In this document: positions 44,843 to 53,942 of the stretch, piece by piece
How positions within the stretch are numbered: the stretch's first letter is position 1
Layout of the letters: each line of letters begins with the position of its first letter
NCBI RefSeq assembly: GCF_900105945.1
Contig: NZ_FNSO01000004.1
Coordinates: 434,001 to 498,000 of the forward strand
Length of the DNA: 64,000 bases
Source: Amycolatopsis tolypomycina
GTDB taxonomy: Bacteria > Actinomycetota > Actinomycetes > Mycobacteriales > Pseudonocardiaceae
Direction: 5' to 3'
Made by a program: the position numbers and the translations under genes
Notes under the pieces: generated by a model
What the model saw: the letters and a program-made list of their open reading frames with translations, nothing else
What the model was told of the DNA's origin: nothing
The model's database searches: none

Positions 44843-45901
44843 ATGAGCGGCGCTGATCACGAGACGGACGTGGTGGTGATCGGGGCCGGGCAGGCGGGCT
44901 TGTCCGCCGCCTATCACCTGCGGCGGGCCGGGTTTGCCAACCGGAGCGGGTTCGTCGTGCTCGATCACGGGAAGCGTGCCGGGGGTGCCTGGCAGTACCG
45001 GTGGCCTTCGCTGGTGCTCGGTAAGGTGCACGGCATCCACGACCTGCCCGGCATGGCCTTCGGGACGCCGGACGTGACGCGGCCCGCCTCCGAAGTGGTT
45101 TCCGAGTACTTCGCGCGCTTCGAAAGCGTTTACGACCTCCCCGTGCTCCGGCCCGTTGACGTCCGCTCGGTGACGCGGGCGGGGGAGCGGCTGGTGGTTT
45201 CGAGCCCCGCGGAGTCGTGGGCCGCGCGGGCCGTGATCAGTGCGACCGGGACCTGGGACCGGCCCTTCTGGCCGCGCTACCCGGGCCAGGAGACCTTCGC
45301 CGGCCGCCAGCTGCACACCGCCGACTACGCCGGGCCGGAAGACCTCCGCGGCCGGCGCGTGGTCGTGGTCGGTGGCGGCGCGTCGGCCGTGCAGCTGCTC
45401 ATGGAGTTCGCCCCGCTCGCCCGCGCGACGGCGTGGGTGACCCGCCGGCCGCCCGTGTGGCGGGACGAGCCCTTCAGCGAGAACTGGGGCCGCAGCGCCG
45501 TCGCCAAGGTCGACGTGCGGGTGCGAGCCGGGCTGCCGCCCGAAAGCGTGGTCAGCGTGACGGACTTGGCCGTGACGCCGGAGGTGCGCGCCGCTCGCGC
45601 CGCCGGCATCCTCGACCGCCGCCCGATGTTCGACCACATCACGCCCGACGGCGTCGTCTGGGCGGACGGCTCCCGCTTCGACGCCGACGTGATCCTGTGG
45701 GCCACCGGCTTCCGCGCGGCGATCGACCACCTCGCGCCGCTGCACGTCCGCGAGCCCGGCGGGGGCATTCGCATGGACGGCACGCGGGTGGTGCTCGAAC
45801 CGCGCCTGCACCTCGTGGGGTACGGGCCGTCGGCGAGCACGGTCGGCGCCAACCGGGCCGGCCGGGCCGCGGTGGCGGAAATCCGGAAACTGCTGGGCTG
45901 A
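44843..45901 (+). CDS. Flavin-dependent monooxygenase-like oxidoreductase
   Basis: 352 residues from ATG 44843, the first start giving an FAD fold: VVVIGAGQAGLSAAYHL (Gly14, 16 and 19). A second dinucleotide site VVVVGGGASAVQLL lies near residue 175, and ILWATGFRAAIDHL near the end is the ATG motif of this class. Resembles small class B flavin monooxygenases/putative flavoprotein oxidoreductases. Substrate unknown; no operon partner. Confidence 0.82.
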   Translation: MSGADHETDVVVIGAGQAGLSAAYHLRRAGFANRSGFVVLDHGKRAGGAWQYRWPSLVLGKVHGIHDLPGMAFGTPDVTRPASEVVSEYFARFESVYDLPVLRPVDVRSVTRAGERLVVSSPAESWAARAVISATGTWDRPFWPRYPGQETFAGRQLHTADYAGPEDLRGRRVVVVGGGASAVQLLMEFAPLARATAWVTRRPPVWRDEPFSENWGRSAVAKVDVRVRAGLPPESVVSVTDLAVTPEVRAARAAGILDRRPMFDHITPDGVVWADGSRFDADVILWATGFRAAIDHLAPLHVREPGGGIRMDGTRVVLEPRLHLVGYGPSASTVGANRAGRAAVAEIRKLLG

Positions 45902-46034
45902 GGGTCTTCGCCGGACTGTGCCGGCGCGGGTCGAAGGCGTCATAGGAACCACGCTACCGAACATCTGTGCGAACGACATCGCTGAATCGGGTGATCTTCC
46001 GAAGAAGTCGATTTCCGTTGAGGCACAAGGTAAA

Positions 46035-47084
46035 TCACGAAAGCGCCATCCCGGGAACCCGGGCGCGGATCGCGGCCATGGTCGCTTCGTCCGAGACGCC
46101 CTGCCAGTCGTACCGCGGCGTGTACGGCGCCGTGAGAAGGCGAACGTCCTCATCGGACAGTTCGACGTCCAGTGACGCCACGGCGTCGTCGATCTGCCGC
46201 ACCGACCCGGCACCGACCAGCGGCGCGGTGACGACGGGCTGCCGGTGCAGCCACGCCAGGGCGATGGCCGCGCGGCTCACGCCGTGGGCGGCCGCGACCG
46301 TCCCGACCGCGTCCACGATCGCGCGGTTCGACGCCTCTTCCGCGGGGGAGTAGAGCAGGTCCGCGTAGGCGCCGTCGGTGCCGGACCGGGTGGTCGACTT
46401 CGCGTCGTCCCAGGCGCGGGCCAGCCGGCCGCGGGCCAGCGGGCTCCAGACGATGGTGCCGACGCCCTCGTCGAGGCACAGCGGGATCATCTCGCGCTCT
46501 TCCTCGCGGGCCAGCAGGTTGTAGTGGTCCTGCATGGTCGCGAACCGCGCCCAGCCGTGCTGCTTCTGCAGGTGCAGGGCCTTGGCGAACTCCCACGCGA
46601 ACATCGACGACGCGCCCAGGTAGCGCACCTTGCCCGCCTTGACCAGGTCATGCAGCGCTTCGAGAGTTTCCTCCAGCGGCGTGCTGTGGTCGTTGCGGTG
46701 CACCTGGTACAGGTCGACGTAGTCGGTCCCCAGCCGCCGCAGGGAATGGTCGATCTCGGTCATGACGGCCTTGCGGGACAACCCTTTCCCGTTCGGCCCG
46801 GGCCGCATCGGGTGGCGCAGCTTGGTGGCGATCACGACGTCGTCGCGGTCGGCGAAGTCCCGGAGCGCGCGGCCCAGGATCTCCTCACTGGACCCGTTCG
46901 AGTACATGTTCGCCGTGTCGAAGAAGTTGATGCCCGCTTCCAGTGCGTGCTTGATCAGCGGCCGGGCCTCGTCCTCGCCGAGTGACCAGACGGGGTGGCC
47001 GCGGTCGGGCTCGCCGTAGCTCATCGCGCCGATCGCGACGGGGGAGACGTCCAGGCCGGTGGTGCCGAGCTTGACATAACGCAT
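46035..47084 (-). CDS. Aldo/keto reductase
   Basis: 349 residues from ATG 47084, with AGGAG 7 bases upstream; the open frame extends 24 codons further through the operator repeats and is not used. AKR pattern: FFDTANMYSNGSSEE (catalytic Asp and Tyr), ATKLRHPM (Lys), YQVHRNDH, and the C-terminal NADPH region. Likely reduces or oxidises an aldehyde or ketone; controlled by the divergent TetR. Confidence 0.87.
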   Translation of the reverse strand: MRYVKLGTTGLDVSPVAIGAMSYGEPDRGHPVWSLGEDEARPLIKHALEAGINFFDTANMYSNGSSEEILGRALRDFADRDDVVIATKLRHPMRPGPNGKGLSRKAVMTEIDHSLRRLGTDYVDLYQVHRNDHSTPLEETLEALHDLVKAGKVRYLGASSMFAWEFAKALHLQKQHGWARFATMQDHYNLLAREEEREMIPLCLDEGVGTIVWSPLARGRLARAWDDAKSTTRSGTDGAYADLLYSPAEEASNRAIVDAVGTVAAAHGVSRAAIALAWLHRQPVVTAPLVGAGSVRQIDDAVASLDVELSDEDVRLLTAPYTPRYDWQGVSDEATMAAIRARVPGMALS

Positions 47085-47101
47085 GAGTGGCTCCTGACTT
47101 G

Positions 47102-47148
47102 CGGAGGATTCTCCGGATGTGCGACCGAAACTAACGGAGGATTCTCCG
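47102..47148. promoter_or_regulatory. Two tandem TetR-type operators
   Basis: CGGAGGATTCTCCG occurs twice exactly, at 47102-47115 and 47135-47148, 33 bp centre to centre (about three helical turns). Each has 5-bp arms CGGAG/CTCCG. They lie in the gap between the aldo/keto reductase and the tetR gene. The second copy ends 1 base before ATG 47150 and its GGAGG could serve as ribosome binding site. Confidence 0.72.
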
Positions 47149-47149
47149 C

Positions 47150-47752
47150 ATGTCAACGATGGGGCATGATCGGGGCATGACCGACGGGACGTACGGCACC
47201 CAGCGCAAGGCCGCCGCGCGCAACCGGGTCGCGATCATCGAGGCGGCCCACGAGCTGTTCGCGCAGAACCCCCTGGTGCCGCTGAGCGAGGTCGCCAAGC
47301 GCGCCGGCGTCGGGGCCGGGACCCTCTACCGCCACTTCCCGACCCGCGAGGACCTGATCCTCGGCGCCTACCAGCACGACATCGAGCGCCTGACCGCCAC
47401 CGCGGACGACGTGCTGGCCCGCCACTCCTCCGCGAAGGCCGCGTTCGTCGAGTGGTTCGAGACGCTGTCGGCCTACATCCGCATCAAGCACGGCCTCGGC
47501 GACGCACTGCACAGCGCCGCGGCCCAGGAGCTGATCAGCGCTTCCTGGGCGCCGGTCACCGCCGCCGTGAAGAAGCTCGTCGACGCCTGCGTGGCCGAAG
47601 GCGCCATCGCGCCCGGGCACGACCCCGCCGACGTCATCATGCTCATGAGCTTCCTGTGGCGCGTCGCGAACAACGACGAGGGTGCGGCCCAGGGGCGACG
47701 GCTGATCGCTGCCGTTTTCGACGGGTTGCAGTCGCCGCCGAAGCCCGCCTGA
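47150..47752 (+). CDS. TetR family transcriptional regulator
   Basis: 200 residues. HTH region NRVAIIEAAHELF, VPLSEVAKRAGVGAGTLYRHFPTREDLI; the C-terminal ligand domain is helical. ATG 47150 uses GGAGG inside the operator (9 bases upstream); ATG 47177 (TDGTYG) is a realistic alternative. Probable repressor of itself and the divergent aldo/keto reductase gene. Confidence 0.87.
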   Translation: MSTMGHDRGMTDGTYGTQRKAAARNRVAIIEAAHELFAQNPLVPLSEVAKRAGVGAGTLYRHFPTREDLILGAYQHDIERLTATADDVLARHSSAKAAFVEWFETLSAYIRIKHGLGDALHSAAAQELISASWAPVTAAVKKLVDACVAEGAIAPGHDPADVIMLMSFLWRVANNDEGAAQGRRLIAAVFDGLQSPPKPA

Positions 47753-47858
47753 GGGAGTCCCGGGCCGCGGAGCAGTATGCCGCTCATCGGCACATGGTCT
47801 GAGCAGCGAAAATCGTGAAAAACTCACCCTCTTGACCGATTCAAGGGCAAGACAAGTC

Positions 47859-47918
47859 TTGTCAGCCGGATCTTCCTCTCGTTACAGTCCGAGTTATTAG
47901 TTAGGAAACTTTCCTAAC
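47859..47918 (+). promoter_or_regulatory. Promoter with CsnR-like palindromic operator
   Basis: TTGTCA (47859-47864), 18 bases, and TACAGT (47883-47888) form a promoter. Just downstream, GTTAGGAAACTTTCCTAAC (47900-47918) is a near-perfect palindrome with 9-bp arms around one base. Its core AGGAAA-N-TTTCCT is the type of site I recall for the ROK repressor CsnR at streptomycete chitosanase genes. A second palindrome GACAAG-T-CTTGTC (47851-47863) overlaps the -35. Confidence 0.6.
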
Positions 47919-47976
47919 AGTTTGATTCCCGACGCCGCAGCCCACCAGCCACCGCCAGGCCCGTAAGGAGCGCGAC

Positions 47977-49575
47977 GTGCCGTCGACCCGACTACGTCCA
48001 TTGACCCGTCTCACCCCCGTGCTCGCCGCCGTGGTGCTGTTGCCGTCCGCGATCGCCGCGGCCGCCAGCGCCGAAGCCGCCGATGTCCTGCTGTCGCAGG
48101 GAAAGCCCGTCGCCACCTCGACGATCGAAAGCTCGTCCTACACCGGCGCCAAGGCCGTCGACGGCAACACCAGCACCCGCTGGGCCAGCGCCGAAGGCGC
48201 CGACCCGCAGTGGCTGCGGATCGACCTCGGCCAGACCGCGACCATCCACCGCGTCGTCCTCAACTGGGAAGCCGCCTACGCGAAGAAGTACCGCATCGAG
48301 GTCTCCGCCGACGGCACGACGTTCACCACGGCCGCCACCATCGACACCGGTGACGGCAAGATCGACGACCTCGGCGGCCTCACCGCCCGCGGCCGCTTCG
48401 TGCGTTTCGTCGGCCTCACCCGCGGCACCAGCTACGGCTACTCCTTCTGGGAGATGCAGGTCTTCGGCGGCACGGACTCCTCCGGCGACACCCAGGCCCC
48501 GACCACCCCGGCCGGCCTCGCCGCGGGCGCGGCGACCGCCACGAGCGTCCCGCTGACCTGGGCCGCGGCCACCGACAACGTCGGCGTCACCGGGTACGAC
48601 ATCCTCCGCAACGGCACCGCCGTCGCCACCAGCGCGACGACGTCCTACACCGACACCGGGCTCACCCCGGAGACGAGCTACACCTACGCGGTCCGCGCGC
48701 GCGACGCCGCAGGGAACGTCTCGGCCGCGAGCACGCCGATCACGGTGAAGACGGCGGCCGGGAGCGCGGGATTCGTCCTCGCCGCGGCCGGTGACATCGC
48801 CGAACAGTGCACCGCGAGCAGTTCCAGCTGCGTCCACCCGAAGACCGCGAAGCTCGTCGAGAACATGAACCCCGCGGCCGTGATCACCATGGGCGACAAC
48901 CAGTACGACGACGCGCACCTCTCGGACTTCAAGTCCTACTACGACACGACGTGGGGCAAGTTCAAGAGCAAGACCAAGCCGATCCCCGGCAACCACGAGA
49001 CCTACGACGACACGCCGTACAAGGGCTACGACGACTACTTCGGCGCCATCGCGAAGCCGCAGGGCAAGCGCTACTACAGCTGGGAAATGGGCAACTGGCA
49101 CTTCATCGCCCTGGACTCCAACGACTTCGCCACCCACGAGTTCGGCCCGAGCGAGCAGCTGGAGTGGCTGAAGCAGGACCTGGCCAACAACCGGAAGGGC
49201 TGCGTCGCCGCGTACTACCACCACCCGCGCTGGAGCTCGGGTGACCACGGCGACAACCCGGACAGCATCGAGCTGTGGAACCTGATGGTGGCCAACAAGG
49301 TCGACCTCGTCCTCAACGGCCACGACCACGACTACGAGCGGTTCGTCCCGCAGAACGCCGACGGCAAGGCCGATCCCAACGGCCCGGTCGAGATCGTCGG
49401 CGGGTCCGGCGGCGCCAACCTGTACGACCTGAGCCCGGCGCACCCGACCACGGCCAAGCTGCTGAAGACCTTCGGCGTCCTGAAGCTGTCGATGACCGAC
49501 ACGTCGTTCCAGACGCAGCTGATCGGCGTCGACAGCAAGGTCCTCGACAGCAGCCCGACCTACACCTGCCACTAG
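47977..49575 (+). CDS. Secreted metallophosphoesterase with discoidin and fibronectin III domains
   Basis: 532 residues, GTG 47977 with AAGGAG upstream. Signal peptide (RLTPVLAAVVLLPSAIAAAA, cleavage near AEA-A), then an F5/8 type C domain (residues about 35-165, NTSTRWASAEG, WLRIDLGQTA), one FN3 domain (about 170-262), and a calcineurin-like phosphoesterase domain with all metal motifs: GDI, MGDNQYDD, GNHET, HHPRW and GHDHDYER. An extracellular phosphatase or phosphodiesterase whose discoidin domain probably binds a polysaccharide. Confidence 0.9.
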   Translation: MPSTRLRPLTRLTPVLAAVVLLPSAIAAAASAEAADVLLSQGKPVATSTIESSSYTGAKAVDGNTSTRWASAEGADPQWLRIDLGQTATIHRVVLNWEAAYAKKYRIEVSADGTTFTTAATIDTGDGKIDDLGGLTARGRFVRFVGLTRGTSYGYSFWEMQVFGGTDSSGDTQAPTTPAGLAAGAATATSVPLTWAAATDNVGVTGYDILRNGTAVATSATTSYTDTGLTPETSYTYAVRARDAAGNVSAASTPITVKTAAGSAGFVLAAAGDIAEQCTASSSSCVHPKTAKLVENMNPAAVITMGDNQYDDAHLSDFKSYYDTTWGKFKSKTKPIPGNHETYDDTPYKGYDDYFGAIAKPQGKRYYSWEMGNWHFIALDSNDFATHEFGPSEQLEWLKQDLANNRKGCVAAYYHHPRWSSGDHGDNPDSIELWNLMVANKVDLVLNGHDHDYERFVPQNADGKADPNGPVEIVGGSGGANLYDLSPAHPTTAKLLKTFGVLKLSMTDTSFQTQLIGVDSKVLDSSPTYTCH

Positions 49576-49586
49576 GAGGCGCGGGC

Positions 49587-50816
49587 ATGTACATCGCGGC
49601 AAGCCGTACCTCGGACCTCGCCTCCGGGACCGACCGCAAACCGGCGCTCAAGCGGGTGTCCGCCAACGTGGTGGCGCTCGGCATGGTCAGCCTGGTCACC
49701 GACGTCTCGTCGGAGATGGTCACCGCCGTCCTCCCGCTCTACCTGGTGCTCGGCCTGGGCCTGAACCCGCTGCAGTTCGGGCTGCTCGACGGGCTCTACG
49801 CCGGTGCCACCGCGGTCGTGCGGGTGCTCGGCGGGCACCTCGCCGACCGGTGGCGGCGGCTCAAGGCGGTCGCCGGGTTCGGGTACGGCTTGTCCGCGGT
49901 GTGCAAGCTCGGCCTGGTCGCGGCCGGATCGTCGGTCGCGGCCATCAGCCTTGTCCTGGCCGCCGACCGCACCGGCAAGGGGCTGCGCACCGGCCCGCGC
50001 GACGCGCTCATCTCGCTCAGCAGCGAGCCGGCCACCCTCGGCCGGTCGTTCGGGGTGCACCGGGCGATGGACACCGTTGGCGCGTTCCTCGGCCCGCTGG
50101 TCGCGATGGCGGTGCTCGCACTGAGCCTCGGCAGCTACGACAGCGTGTTCGTCACCAGCTTCTGCATCGCGGCGATCGCTGTCCTGCTGCTCGCCCTGTT
50201 CGTCCGCGACCGGCCCGGCAATGTCGACCGCGCGGCGGTGTCCGCGCGAGCCGCACTCGGCCTGCTGAAGCAGCAGGACTTCCGGCGCTTGACGCTCTGG
50301 GCGGCCCTGCTCGGCCTGGTGACGGTCGGCGACTCGTTCGTCTACCTCGTCCTGCAGCGCCGCTGGGAGATCGCGGCGACGTACTTCCCGCTGCTGCCAC
50401 TGGGCACCGCCGGGGTCTACCTCCTGCTCGCGGTACCGCTGGGCAAGCTCGCCGACCGCGTCGGCCGCTGGCCGGTGTTCCTGGGCGGCCACGTGGCGCT
50501 GTGCCTGGCCCTGGTCCTGCTGTGCGGCCCGGTTTACGCGGTGCTCCCCGTCGTCGCGCTCGCCTTGCACGGCGTGTTCTACGCGGCCACCGACGGCGTC
50601 CTGATGGCCGCCGCCGGCCCGATCGTCCCGGCCGGCCTGCGCGCCACCGGGCTGGCCGTGGTGCAGACGGGCCAGGCCGTGGCCCGGATGCTCTCCTCCG
50701 TGCTCTTCGGACTGGCGTGGACGCTGTGGGACCTGCAGCCCGCGGTGCTCGTCGCCGCGGCCTGCCTGGCCGTCGTCGCCCTCGCCGCCGCCTTCGCGAA
50801 ACCGGTGCGCCCGTGA
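49587..50816 (+). CDS. MFS transporter
   Basis: 409 residues from ATG 49587 (AGGAGG 7 bases upstream), 11 bases after the phosphoesterase stop. Twelve hydrophobic helices; loop 2-3 motif GGHLADRWRRLK and GKGLRTGPRDALIS, seen in a subgroup of actinobacterial MFS exporters. Substrate unknown; operon position suggests uptake or export linked to the phosphoesterase product. Confidence 0.87.
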   Translation: MYIAASRTSDLASGTDRKPALKRVSANVVALGMVSLVTDVSSEMVTAVLPLYLVLGLGLNPLQFGLLDGLYAGATAVVRVLGGHLADRWRRLKAVAGFGYGLSAVCKLGLVAAGSSVAAISLVLAADRTGKGLRTGPRDALISLSSEPATLGRSFGVHRAMDTVGAFLGPLVAMAVLALSLGSYDSVFVTSFCIAAIAVLLLALFVRDRPGNVDRAAVSARAALGLLKQQDFRRLTLWAALLGLVTVGDSFVYLVLQRRWEIAATYFPLLPLGTAGVYLLLAVPLGKLADRVGRWPVFLGGHVALCLALVLLCGPVYAVLPVVALALHGVFYAATDGVLMAAAGPIVPAGLRATGLAVVQTGQAVARMLSSVLFGLAWTLWDLQPAVLVAAACLAVVALAAAFAKPVRP

Positions 50817-51757
50817 AGAAACTCGTCCTCGCCCTCACCGGCACGGCCCTCCTGGTCGCCGCCGCCGTCACGTACACGGTCAGCGCCCGCCACGGCACGG
50901 CCGACGCCGAACCCGCGGCCGCGGTGACCCTCGCGCCGGGCCAGCTGCTGTTCCGCGACACCGCCACCGGCCGCGTCGGCACCGTCCCGCTCGGCCTGGC
51001 TGACGGGAAACCGCAGCTCAGCGGCCTGAAGTGCGATCGGTTCGCGGTGGCGAAGCAGACGGCGGTGTGCCTCGCCGTCCGGCCCGGCACGCTCCCGGCG
51101 ATCACCGACGTCCTCGTCCTCGACGACCACCTCGCCGTCCGCCACGCCGAAGCCCTGCCCGGCACGCCGAGCCGCGCGCGCGTCTCGCCGGACGGCAAGC
51201 GCGTCTACTGGACGCTGTTCGTCACGGGTGATTCGTACGCGCAGACCGGCTTCTCGACCCGCGCCGGGCTGTACGAGGTCGAGACCGGACGGCTGGTCAA
51301 GACGATCGAGGAGCTGCCGGTGTTCGTCGACGGCAAGCGGTACTTCTCGCACGACGTCAACTACTGGGGCATCACGTTCGCCCCCGACGGCAACCGCTTC
51401 TACGCCACCCTCGGCAGCAAGGGCCGGACGTACCTGGTCGAGGGCGACTACGGGCGCTACCGGGGCAGAACGCTGCGCGAGAACGTCGAATGCCCGTCAC
51501 TGTCCCCGGACGGCAAGCGGGTCGCCTTCAAGAAGAAGGTCGCCGAAGGTGTCTGGCGGCTGGCCGTCCTGGACCTCGCGAGCATGCGGGAGACCGAGCT
51601 CGCCGAGACCCGCAGCGTCGACGACCAGGCCCTCTGGCAGGACGACCGGACCATCCTGTACGGGCTGGAGAACGCCGTCTGGGCCGTGCCGGCGGACGGC
51701 ACCGGGACGCCGCGCCGGCTGGTGGGCGGGGCGGCGTCGCCGGCCGTCACGGGGTGA
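50813..51757 (+). CDS. Membrane-anchored PD40/TolB-like beta-propeller protein
   Basis: 314 residues; GTG 50813 overlaps the MFS stop. One N-terminal hydrophobic helix (LVLALTGTALLVAAAVTYTV), then an extracytoplasmic domain with repeating blade motifs SPDGKRVYW, APDGNRFYATLG and SPDGKRVAF, typical of TolB/WD40-like propellers. No catalytic residues are evident; such proteins bind peptides or glycans. Third gene of the phosphoesterase operon. Confidence 0.82.
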   Translation: MKKLVLALTGTALLVAAAVTYTVSARHGTADAEPAAAVTLAPGQLLFRDTATGRVGTVPLGLADGKPQLSGLKCDRFAVAKQTAVCLAVRPGTLPAITDVLVLDDHLAVRHAEALPGTPSRARVSPDGKRVYWTLFVTGDSYAQTGFSTRAGLYEVETGRLVKTIEELPVFVDGKRYFSHDVNYWGITFAPDGNRFYATLGSKGRTYLVEGDYGRYRGRTLRENVECPSLSPDGKRVAFKKKVAEGVWRLAVLDLASMRETELAETRSVDDQALWQDDRTILYGLENAVWAVPADGTGTPRRLVGGAASPAVTG

Positions 51758-51983
51758 CGTCCACTGCTTGTTCGCACGGCGTGGTGGAGCCGGTGCCCAG
51801 CCTGAGGTAGGTGCTGTAGGTGAAGCCGACCGTGTTGGTGCCGTGGTCGATGCTCAGGTAGGTCGAGTCGAGGAAGGCTGGACGTGGGCCCACACCTCCG
51901 CGTAACGCAGGTCGGTCCGCTGTCCGATGCCGAGAATCGACGCTTCGCCGGCCGAAGCGGCAGGGATCGTAAACGCTTGATCA
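51747..51983 (-). pseudogene. Frameshifted remnant of a secreted protein gene
   Basis: On the minus strand two coherent frames meet. The upstream part reads TIPAASAGEASILGIGQRTD and LRYAEVWAHVQ; the downstream part, in another frame, reads AFLDSTYLSIDHGTNTVGF, TYSTYLRLGTGSTTPCEQ and AVDVTP before a TGA at 51747-51749. The break is near 51876-51880 and would be repaired by one base. No start codon with context remains. Family not recognised; the Thr/Ser/Tyr-rich beta-strand pattern suggests a secreted beta-sandwich domain. Confidence 0.5.
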
Positions 51984-51986
51984 AGA

Positions 51987-52020
51987 GAGCCCCCGGCGAG
52001 TAAACGTGAGCGGGGCGCTC
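51987..52020. terminator. Possible terminator of the iol operon
   Basis: An imperfect inverted repeat, GAGCCCCCGG...CGGGGCGCTC, lies 18-50 bases beyond the iolD stop in the direction of transcription. One bulge interrupts the stem and no T-run follows. Function inferred from position. Confidence 0.38.
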
Positions 52021-52037
52021 CGGTCTTGTCAAGGAGT

Positions 52038-53942
52038 TCAGGATCCGAGGTAACGCACCTGGCCGCCCTTCCCGCGCTCGTAACCCTCCCGCCCGGCGAG
52101 GTGTTCGGGCACGCCGACCTCCCACCACGCCCCGGCTTCGGTCCAGCTCGACGGCTGCGTCTTCACCACGACCACGGCCGGACGCTGCTCCGAGACAGCG
52201 GCTTCGCGAGCCGACGCGTAGGCCGCACGCAGGGAGTCCACAGTGGACGCGGTGAACACCACGCAGCCCAGTGACTCCGCGTGGCGCGCGAAGTCGACCC
52301 GCGGTGGCGAAGCGTGCGAAGTCGTGCAGTCGGCGTAGAAGTTGTTGAACGGCTTCCCGCCCTGACCCTCCTGCAGCCGCGCGATGACGGCGTACCCGTC
52401 GTTGTCGCAGACCACGGCGACGAACGGGTGACCGGCGAACGCGGCCGAGAACAGCTCCGAGTTCAGCATCAGGTACGAGCCGTCGCCCAGCAGCGTCGTC
52501 ACCAGGCCCGGGTGCGCGATTGCCGCGCCCCACGCGCCGGACAGCTCGTAGCCCATGCAGGAGAACCCGTACTCGACGTCCATCGACACCGAACCGGACC
52601 CGCGCCAGCCGCCGATCAGCTCGCCCGGCAGCCCGCCCGATGCCGTCATGACGTAGTCGTCGGCGGCCGAGAGGTCGTTGACCACGCCGACGACCTGCGC
52701 GTACGACGGCAGCTCGCCCGCCGGGGAGCGCAGCGAGTCGATGTGCGCGTCCCACGACGCCCGCTCGGCCGCGGCCCGCGACGTCCACGACGGGTCCACC
52801 CGCCAGCTCTCCAGCTGCGCGGCGAGGTCCGCCAGCCCCGCGTCGGCGTCCGCGACCACCGACAGCGCGCCGTGCTTCACCGCGTCGAACCGGGCCGCGT
52901 TCAGCGACACCAGCCGGACTTCGGGGGAGAAGACGGTCCAGGACGCCGTCGTGAAGTCCTGCAACCGTGTGCCGACCGCGAGCACGACGTCCGCGGCCGC
53001 CGCGACGACGTTCGCCGACGTCGAGCCGGTGATGCCCAGCGGCCCGGCGTGCAGCGGGTGCCCGTGCGGCACGAGCGTCCGGCCCGCTGTCGTCTCCACG
53101 AGCGGGATCCCGTGCCGTTCGGCGAAGTCCAGCGCGCGCTGCCCGGCCCCGGAGTACCGGACGCCGCCGCCGAGCACCATCAGCGGCCGCTTCGCCGCGC
53201 GCAGCACCCCGGCTGCCTCGGTGAGCGACCGCCGGTCCGGGCGCGGGCGCAGCGGCCGGTGCGTCACCGGCTCGAACAGCGCTTCCGGGAAGTCGTACGT
53301 CTCCGCTTGGACGTCCTGCGGCAGCGCGAGGGTCACCGGCCCGGCCTCGGCCGGGTCCGTGAGCACCCGCGCGACCTGCGGCAACGTCGAGATCAGCTGT
53401 TCGGGCCGGGTGATGCGGTCGAAGTAGCGCGAGACCGCGCGGAAGGCGTCGTTCACCGTTGCGGTCGCGTCGCCGAACGGCTCGATCTGCTGCAGTACCG
53501 GGTCCGGCGCCCGGTTGGTGAACGTGTCGCCCGGCAGCAGCAGCACCGGCAGCCGGTTCGCGTGGGCGACACCGGCCGCGGTGACCATGTTCAGCGCGCC
53601 CGGCCCGATCGACGACGTCACGACGCCGACCTGCCGCCGGTGCGTGGCTTTCGCGTACCCGACCGCGGCCAGGGCCATGCCCTGCTCGGTGTGCCCGCGC
53701 CAGACGGGGATGTCGCCGCGGTGTTCCTCCAGCGCGGTGCCGAGGCCGAGGACGTTGCCGTGCCCGAAGATCGCGAACACCCCCGGGAACAGCGGGACTT
53801 CGCGCCCGTCGAGGGTTTCCGAGCGCTGGGCGAGGATCCAGCGGACCAGCGCCTGAGCGGTTGTCAGCTTCTGTGTTGTGCGGGGGCCAAGCCCCCGCAC
53901 CCCGGCCGGGGGCTCTGCCCCCGGACCCCTGAAGTTGTTCAC
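52038..53942 (-). CDS. iolD: 3D-trihydroxycyclohexane-1,2-dione acylhydrolase
   Basis: 634 residues. ThDP-dependent enzyme of the acetolactate-synthase fold: GHTEQGMALAAVGYAKA at the N-terminus, ThDP motif LLGDGSYLMLNSEL...CDNDGY, and EYGFSCMGYELSGAWG. It opens the ring of the inositol-derived dione to 5-deoxy-glucuronate. Homologues start near KLTTAQALVRW; here about 27 extra residues come from a GC-rich palindromic element, beginning at GTG 53942, which overlaps the iolB stop as GTGA. Contains GTCCACAGTGGAC at 52236-52248. Confidence 0.9.
   Translation of the reverse strand: MNNFRGPGAEPPAGVRGLGPRTTQKLTTAQALVRWILAQRSETLDGREVPLFPGVFAIFGHGNVLGLGTALEEHRGDIPVWRGHTEQGMALAAVGYAKATHRRQVGVVTSSIGPGALNMVTAAGVAHANRLPVLLLPGDTFTNRAPDPVLQQIEPFGDATATVNDAFRAVSRYFDRITRPEQLISTLPQVARVLTDPAEAGPVTLALPQDVQAETYDFPEALFEPVTHRPLRPRPDRRSLTEAAGVLRAAKRPLMVLGGGVRYSGAGQRALDFAERHGIPLVETTAGRTLVPHGHPLHAGPLGITGSTSANVVAAAADVVLAVGTRLQDFTTASWTVFSPEVRLVSLNAARFDAVKHGALSVVADADAGLADLAAQLESWRVDPSWTSRAAAERASWDAHIDSLRSPAGELPSYAQVVGVVNDLSAADDYVMTASGGLPGELIGGWRGSGSVSMDVEYGFSCMGYELSGAWGAAIAHPGLVTTLLGDGSYLMLNSELFSAAFAGHPFVAVVCDNDGYAVIARLQEGQGGKPFNNFYADCTTSHASPPRVDFARHAESLGCVVFTASTVDSLRAAYASAREAAVSEQRPAVVVVKTQPSSWTEAGAWWEVGVPEHLAGREGYERGKGGQVRYLGS
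53879..53930. repeat. GC-rich two-hairpin palindromic element, copy 2 (inside iolD)
   Basis: Two perfect hairpins: TGCGGGGGC-CAA-GCCCCCGCA (53879-53899) and CCGGGGGC-TCT-GCCCCCGG (53906-53924), followed by GACCCCT. The element lies within the translated start of iolD and encodes GPGAEPPAGVRGLGPR. Same architecture as the copies at 62-105 and 58293-58346. Confidence 0.7.
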
